A DNA stretch of 32,889 nucleotides from Methylococcaceae bacterium (lineage in GTDB: Bacteria; Pseudomonadota; Gammaproteobacteria; Methylococcales; Methylomonadaceae), in NCBI GenBank assembly GCA_030627205.1, contig DAOUSN010000032.1, positions 1 to 32,889 on the forward strand, read 5' to 3'. The notes beneath the pieces were generated by a model. The model was not told the DNA's origin and did no database searches. It saw only the letters and a list, made by a program, of their open reading frames with translations. Of the stretch, positions 29,801 to 32,889 are shown one piece after another (within the stretch, counting starts at the first letter, position 1; the number at the start of each line of letters is the position of its first letter). Both the position numbers and the translations under genes were made by a program.

Positions 29801-29989
29801 ACTTTTTTGGGATTAGCACCGATGATATTAGAAACCTCACGACAGGCTAAGATATTAATTCCGATGGCAATTTCAATTGGGTTTGGCATTTTATTTGCTA
29901 CTCTAATTACTTTGATATTAATCCCTTCTCTCTATCTAGTCATTGATGACATTCGTTGTTTATGGAAAAAGAAAAGCACCATGTTTTAA
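26864..29989 (+). CDS. RND-family efflux permease
   Basis: The 1041-residue protein has the twelve-helix RND layout with two large periplasmic loops: a first helix near residue 20 (SVAANLIMFACIVGG), helices 2-6 at about 340-490, the second loop at 560-860 and helices 8-12 at 870-1030. The proton-relay aspartate pair is intact in helix 4 (LGIVVDDAIVIGENI). Length and motifs place it with AcrB-like or related HAE-type pumps; the substrate is unknown. Its ATG lies inside the adaptor gene end (ATGGAATTAA, 10 nt overlap), so the two are translated together. Confidence 0.95.
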   Translation: MELKKTLQPTGAVSWMAGHSVAANLIMFACIVGGLLFMKTIKQEVFPNFELDKVSVTVVYPGASPEEIESGILLAIEDSISGLEGIDEVHSTATEGLGTVIVDALSNADIDRLVQEIEKEVDRITTFPEDAEVPQVSIIADKKQVVTMVLYGDAEEKVLHELGEQFRLLLLQSKEITQVELSGVKPLEISIEVSQENLRRYKISLAQISQRIKEASLDLPGGSVKTKAGEILIRMKERKDYQQQFAQISIITSADGSEVLLGEIATIKDGYQETDYSAVYNGKPAIMVLAFSVGDQTPVGVSNAVKAKIAESKYLLPTGIHAEIRFDMSKTYTQRIDLLLRNSGMGLVLVFITLALFLELRLAFWVMMGIPIAFLGSFLILPALGVSLNMISLFAFIIALGIVVDDAIVIGENIYHYRQEGLEPLESAIKGALDMAKPVTFSILTNIATFMPLFFIPGLIGKIFMMIPMVVITVFLLSLAESLFILPNHLGHLKPLKTHGLQRWIFEKQQKFSHAFREWVYHRYGTFLEGVLNHRYLTVTMAFSLLVLVLSYALSGRMGMSMFPKTESDFAKVSIILPYGTPIAKTQAVVKILTQNARKVAAELPNGKPLIRGIFSQIGKDGTHTASMMVYLADAEVREKIMSTEAFSQRWRKITGELVGVDSLIFESDAGGPGAGAALTIELNHPDMKVLELASKQLADAIRAYPITKDIDDGFSLGKSQLDFKLLPEGLSLGFSAQNVARQIRNAFYGSEVLRQQRGRNEIRIMVRLPKNERILEQNITDLLLWTNSGKEIPLTEVVRIERGRAYTEINRRNGLRNVQVKAGVSPKTKTGEVINSLKATDLPKLVKQFPGLSYSFQGEQAEMADSLGSLKLSFIVAIIVIYAMLAIPFQSYVLPIIVIISIPFGIIGAIFGHLMMGYDLSILSLLGVVALSGIVVNDSLVLIDYANRLQIESDKSPFQVIKTAAIQRFRPIVLTTMTTFLGLAPMILETSRQAKILIPMAISIGFGILFATLITLILIPSLYLVIDDIRCLWKKKSTMF

Positions 29990-30005
29990 CACCTATTTAT
30001 ATAGG

Positions 30006-30242
30006 TTAGTTCACCACAATGGTAAAATCGGCAATGGTTTTAGGTTTTGCGGTCACGGGGGTTTGTTTACCCTCGATTAATTGTTTAACTCGCTCGGATA
30101 AATATAAATCCAGTTTGTTGAGGGTGATTTTTCCATCGTCAGTATAATCGGCTTTGCCGCTTAAGACTTCCACTAAGGCTTTGGTAAATGCGCCATTCCC
30201 CCATTTAGGATTTTCAAGCGATTCTTGAGTGCCACGAATACG
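30006..30242 (-). pseudogene. C-terminal fragment of a caspase-family (C14) protein
   Basis: Reading on the minus strand, an open frame of about 78 codons from the edge of a repeat to a TAA at 30006-30008 gives IRGTQESLENPKWGNGAFTK, then ALVEVLSGKADYTDDGKIT, LNKLDLYLSERVKQLIEGKQ, and a short TPVTAKP tail. This is the conserved C-terminal part of bacterial caspase-like peptidase domains (WGNGAFTKALVE ... LxxYLSERVKxL). The catalytic His and Cys would be upstream and are gone; the frame breaks exactly where MITE-like sequence begins at about 30243. The fragment also looks more GC-rich than its surroundings, as expected if it was acquired. It has no start codon of its own and is surely inactive. 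Confidence 0.75.
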
Positions 30243-30270
30243 AATAAAGGGTCAAGAATAAAGGGTCAAG
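30243..30270. repeat. 14-bp tandem duplication of the MITE end
   Basis: AATAAAGGGTCAAG occurs twice in direct succession (30243-30256 and 30257-30270). The second copy is the left end of the MITE-like element. It sits at the junction with the caspase fragment. Confidence 0.8.
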
Positions 30271-30359
30271 TCTTGCATTTTGCACATTTGAGAATTTAGT
30301 TTATGCTGAATTATAAGGTGTCTGAATCCTTATTTTGCAAAATCAAGACTTGACCCTTT
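30260..30359 (+). mobile_element. MITE-like element, copy A
   Basis: This roughly 100 bp element starts AAAGGGTCAAGTCTTGCATT and ends with the inverted form (AAGACTTGACCCTTT), arms of about 24 bp with one missing base on the right. Its interior (TTGAGAATTTAGTTTATGCT...) is nearly identical to copy B at 32347-32442 in the same orientation. It contains no ORF and must be moved by a transposase from elsewhere. It abuts the broken caspase-family gene. Confidence 0.8.
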
Positions 30360-30402
30360 CTTCCAGCCTACAGCCATAAATAACCTAGATTATAAGTTAT
30401 AT

Positions 30403-31929
30403 TTAAAATTCAATCCCATTTTGAATATTACCGATCACTTGTAATTTATTTTCTTGACTTTCACTAAACCCGATTAAAACATTCTCTCTGGTTTGCATTT
30501 GCAATTGATTTATCCAGAAGTTATAACCATCAGTATCTAAATCACGGTGTAAAACATTATTGTATAAAGAACTTAAGAATAAATCATCGGTAGGTGTTGC
30601 GCCATATAGGCTTGTAAATTCTTGGCTTTGAATAAATCCTATTCCTATTTTCTCAAGCGTATCACCTTTATCTAAGGCATTGATCCAAAAACCTAAACCT
30701 GTTTTATCAGGGGTACGATTAAAAGCGGCTTGATAAAGTCGGTAAGCTTGTCCTGCATTACCTTCAATATCTAAAGCGAGTGTTGTATCATTAAATTGTA
30801 AACGCTCTATACTCTGTAACTCATCAGTGCCTTCTGATGCGTCACTTCTAGTAATAATGAATCTCTCATTTACAGTTTCAATAATATAGTCTGTTTTATT
30901 TCCTGTATAGATAACGGTATCCGTTCCTTCACCACCTGCAATCTGATTGGCTAGGTAATTACCTATAATCGTATCACTACTACTTCCTCCAATTGCATTT
31001 TCAATTTCAACACCGTAAGCAATCGCAATGTTGTCAAGAGCTACTTTGCTTACAGATTTAATAACCCCATCATCATTTAATTCATAAACAATATCCCCAA
31101 TAGAACTAAATTCTCCAGCATTTAAATTAATTTTTAAATTAAGATGTTGATTAGTTAAATCAAAAGTATCTATTCCTCCTGCATCCCATATTGTTTTTAG
31201 CTCTGCTTCATTATTAAATGTATAAATATTATTGCCTGTATTGTAAGATGTATTTGCTCCATATAAGAATTGAATCGCTAAAATATCATAAAGCATAGGG
31301 GTTGTATTTTGAGTTGGAATATATCTGTTAGTATCAACAATCCTTTGCGACCAGCCTACATTATTTTCATACTCAATATTACTCATGACTGTATATTGTA
31401 TTGATTCTTCTAAATTGGATAATATAGTTGGGTTTTCTTCTTCAAATTCAAAGGAATGTTTTAAACCTAATCCATGACCTATTTCATGAATTAATATTGA
31501 ATAGCCTTCACTGCCTATTTTTAAAGTTTTAATTTTAGAATTAATCCAAACATCAGCAACCTCTTCTGCAAAAGGAGATTTATAGGCAGGTAAATAGGTG
31601 ACACCAGCTCTACTATCAAAAACAGAATTACTGAAGGCAAAGCGAAAATCACCTTGGTTACGAGGTTCATTAACTTCAAGAAAATTAATATTGGCAATAT
31701 TACTCCATAATTGCAATACCTCTCTAACACTCTGCTTTGAAATTAAGCTTAATTTCAATGTAGTATAAGGTGAAAAAGGTCTTCCTTTATCATAATCTGT
31801 TATCCATGTTGAGCCATCTGTAGGAAAGCTATAAGTTAAATTAATTCCCTCGCCATTACTATCTCCCCATTTATAGGTACTTAAAAGGGCATCAATACGT
31901 TTATCATTTGAAAGTGGTGTTTGAGACAT
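30403..31929 (-). CDS. Serralysin-like M10 zinc peptidase with RTX and DUF4214 regions
   Basis: The 508-residue protein has a metzincin active site HEIGHGLGLKH (His148, His152, His158, with Glu149 catalytic) and a Met-turn methionine at 182 (YTVMSN). It is followed by a beta region with calcium-binding-like GGSSSDTIIGN and GGEGTDTV repeats (about 314-345) and a C-terminal DUF4214-like part (about 395-500: AYRLYQAAFNRTPDKTGLGFW). There is no Sec signal peptide, which fits type I secretion by a C-terminal signal; no ABC exporter genes are in the window. GAGGAA 5' of the ATG supports the start. It stands alone between two MITE copies and may have been acquired with them. Confidence 0.9.
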   Translation of the reverse strand: MSQTPLSNDKRIDALLSTYKWGDSNGEGINLTYSFPTDGSTWITDYDKGRPFSPYTTLKLSLISKQSVREVLQLWSNIANINFLEVNEPRNQGDFRFAFSNSVFDSRAGVTYLPAYKSPFAEEVADVWINSKIKTLKIGSEGYSILIHEIGHGLGLKHSFEFEEENPTILSNLEESIQYTVMSNIEYENNVGWSQRIVDTNRYIPTQNTTPMLYDILAIQFLYGANTSYNTGNNIYTFNNEAELKTIWDAGGIDTFDLTNQHLNLKINLNAGEFSSIGDIVYELNDDGVIKSVSKVALDNIAIAYGVEIENAIGGSSSDTIIGNYLANQIAGGEGTDTVIYTGNKTDYIIETVNERFIITRSDASEGTDELQSIERLQFNDTTLALDIEGNAGQAYRLYQAAFNRTPDKTGLGFWINALDKGDTLEKIGIGFIQSQEFTSLYGATPTDDLFLSSLYNNVLHRDLDTDGYNFWINQLQMQTRENVLIGFSESQENKLQVIGNIQNGIEF

Positions 31930-31974
31930 GCTATATTCCTCGTTTTAATTTGTAGGCTCGGTAGAGCGATAGAA

Positions 31975-32007
31975 AAACCCAGCAGATGTTCGCAAAAAGC
32001 TGGGTTT
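31975..32007. repeat. Inverted repeat AAACCCAGC/GCTGGGTTT
   Basis: Perfect 9-bp arms enclose a 15-nt loop in the 291 bp between the peptidase start and the IS110 fragment. Its position about 45 nt upstream of the peptidase start suggests an operator, a transcript stem, or part of the IS110 non-coding end. No other gene is supported in this gap. Confidence 0.5.
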
Positions 32008-32220
32008 CCGCAAGCTCCAACCCATCCTTGTATCTCTCCAAACCATGATATATTGCTTAGCTGGCATTGTATAGAAGTGCATGATTAGAGTTTGTACCCA
32101 TCCTTAGATGAAAGTCTGTGACGTAGATAAAACCCATACGCTATTTTTCTTAAAACTGAATGGTATCCAAGTCCTTCCAATGCGGAATGAGACTGAATGA
32201 ACAAGGGGAGTATACAAGAA

Positions 32221-32330
32221 ATGAACACAATAGGTATAGATATTAGTAAAGCGAAGATAGACTGTGCGTGGCTTAGAGAGTCTGGAAAACTAAAATTTAA
32301 AGTCTTTCCGAATACCAAAGCGGGTTGTAA
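32221..32330 (+). pseudogene. 5' fragment of an IS110-family transposase
   Basis: An ATG at 32221, preceded by GGGGAG, opens MNTIGIDISKAKIDCAWLR followed by KFKVFPNTKAG, which is the N-terminal RuvC-like DEDD-domain start of IS110-family recombinases (first Asp in GIDISK). Similarity stops near 32328, where MITE end sequence begins; the continuing frame then reads only repeat-derived residues to a stop near 32436. About 36 of the usual 300-400 residues remain, so no activity is possible. The leader upstream (from about 32040) may be the element's left end, where IS110 elements encode their bridge RNA. Confidence 0.75.
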
Positions 32331-32335
32331 AGAAA

Positions 32336-32484
32336 GGGTCACAAAGAAAGGGTCAAGTCTTGCATTTTGCATACTTGAGAATTTAGTTTATACTGAATTA
32401 AAGGTGTCTGGCTATTTTGCAAAATGCAAGACTTGACCCTTTCTTTTTGCTTTCTTTTTGTTCTGACCCTTTCTTCTTTGACCC
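32336..32484. repeat. Cluster of reiterated GGGTCA/TGACCC end motifs around MITE copy B
   Basis: The MITE end core GGGTCA appears at 32336-32341 and 32350-32355, and the inverted TGACCC at 32434-32439, 32464-32469 and 32479-32484. Direct neighbours are 14 or 15 bp apart (30 bp once), each within an AAAGAAAGGGTC-type context. The left pair matches the spacing of the tandem duplication at copy A. Confidence 0.75.
32347..32442 (+). mobile_element. MITE-like element, copy B
   Basis: The 96-bp element begins AAAGGGTCAAGTCTTGCATT and ends with the exact inverted complement; the arms are perfect over 25 bp and extend a few bases further outward. The interior (TTGAGAATTTAGTTTATACT..., with an inner AATTTAGT/ACTGAATT stem) closely matches copy A. 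It contains no transposase gene. It interrupts an IS110 transposase on the left and a minus-strand secreted ORF on the right. Confidence 0.85.
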
Positions 32485-32583
32485 TTTCTTCTTTCTTCTC
32501 GGTTGTGTTGGCGGTTGCGCGGCAAACAACGGGCAGGAAAAACTCACTAACAAAACCCAGCAATAAAACTTTAAGATTGACAT
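32398..32583 (-). pseudogene. Truncated secreted-protein gene with repeat-derived tail
   Basis: From an ATG at 32583 the minus strand encodes MSILKFYCWVLLVSFSCPLF followed by AAQPPTQPR, a convincing signal peptide and short mature start. The frame then runs into MITE end sequence read as KKKGSKKKGSEQKESKKKGS and stops at 32398. The original gene has lost its 3' part. Whether the 61-residue Lys-rich product is made is unknown. A start at 32643 would add 20 residues before the signal peptide and is unlikely. Confidence 0.45.
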
Positions 32584-32644
32584 AACGCGCTCGTTTTTGA
32601 TAAAAATTAAGAAGTAATGACGTAGATTACAATGGATTACCAAG

Positions 32645-32669
32645 AAAAAAGAGGATGCCCTCCTTTTTT
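32645..32669. terminator. Possible intrinsic terminator AAAAAAGAGG-ATGC-CCTCcTTTTTT
   Basis: GAGG pairs with CCTC across a 4-nt loop, extended by an A6/T6 pairing after one bulged C, giving a hairpin followed by Ts on the plus strand. It could end plus-strand transcription coming from the IS110 remnant before the next gene. Confidence 0.4.
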
Positions 32670-32715
32670 AGGTCAATAATAACATAAGGGTTCACCCCTT
32701 TTAACACAATAAATA

Positions 32716-32889
32716 ATGAACATTAATTTTTTAATTATCGGTCAAGGATTAGCAGGCAGTTTGTTAGCTGTTGAATTAATTCAACAAGGATAGCGTCTTC
32801 TATTTCAATTCTGGCAAAGCTTACCCAAAGAAGGCAAATAGCCTAATTTAGTGTAAACCAGAAAAACGATGCAAAAAATTGCTCTTTCG
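32716..32889 (+). pseudogene. Broken N-terminus of an FAD-dependent oxidoreductase
   Basis: The ATG at 32716 opens MNINFLIIGQGLAGSLLAVE, the dinucleotide-binding beta-alpha-beta start of FAD oxidoreductases with GxGxxG, and then meets a TAG at 32791-32793 after 25 codons. Homologues usually continue with Gly-Tyr/His-Arg-Val; a single base change (TAT or TAC to TAG) could explain this stop. However, two more in-frame stops follow before the window end and no other frame resumes the family pattern, so the gene seems truly degraded. No downstream part is available. Confidence 0.55.

Noticed and set aside
32085..32372. Minus-strand 95-residue ORF across the IS110 leader
   Set aside because: It spans the IS110 fragment and MITE start on the opposite strand; the composition is that of a shadow frame.
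32197..32436. 79-residue plus-strand ORF as an intact gene
   Set aside because: Only the section from 32221 to about 32328 resembles a protein family (IS110); the rest is MITE sequence read in frame.
32339..32563. Minus-strand 74-residue Lys/Glu-rich ORF
   Set aside because: Its charged repeats are the MITE end motif in another frame, and it overlaps the better signal-peptide ORF.

Overview
The window looks like chromosome of an AT-rich gammaproteobacterium. The gene order bamA-skp-fabZ-lpxA, the efp-epmA pair, gyrB-lgt and a fused ATP sulfurylase/APS kinase all fit that class. With a cytochrome P460 they suggest a methanotroph of the Methylococcales or a relative such as a methanotrophic symbiont. 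The family-level placement is inference, since no methane oxidation gene or rRNA is present.

Region 1 (1-7233). The 3' part of a sulfate-activation gene (ATP sulfurylase/APS kinase) enters from the left edge. It converges on a long minus-strand block. Read from its promoter-distal end, that block holds a small membrane protein, folA, a glycine-rich lipoprotein, a MNT nucleotidyltransferase, an unknown small protein, an exported EndoU-type RNase, dsbB, a stand-alone RCK protein and a voltage-sensor-like K+ channel with its own RCK domain. Several of these genes overlap by 4-8 nt. A pterin carbinolamine dehydratase gene follows on the plus strand.

Region 2 (7355-20954) is a plus-strand housekeeping stretch: a secreted protein with three PPC-like repeats, acs, a SemiSWEET, efp followed directly by its lysylase gene epmA, then bamA, skp, fabZ and lpxA (lpxD is missing from its usual place), a DUF308/HdeD-like membrane protein, gyrB and lgt. 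A 380 bp gap before gyrB holds several inverted repeats, one of which differs from the parS consensus at a single base.

Region 3 (21037-29989) holds a YceI protein, a cytochrome P460 preceded by a second copy of the parS-like palindrome, a membrane protein, a TPR-sulfotransferase that would use PAPS, a JAMM-type M67 peptidase, a possible 37-codon small ORF, and an RND efflux adaptor/pump pair.

Region 4 (29990-32889) is a decayed accessory zone: a caspase-family gene tail, two copies of a roughly 100 bp MITE-like element with long inverted ends, a serralysin-like zinc peptidase with a DUF4214 tail between them, the 5' fragment of an IS110-family transposase, a truncated secreted ORF, and a broken FAD oxidoreductase gene at the right edge. 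Both MITE copies sit exactly at gene breakpoints, and their end sequence is reiterated every 14-15 bp.
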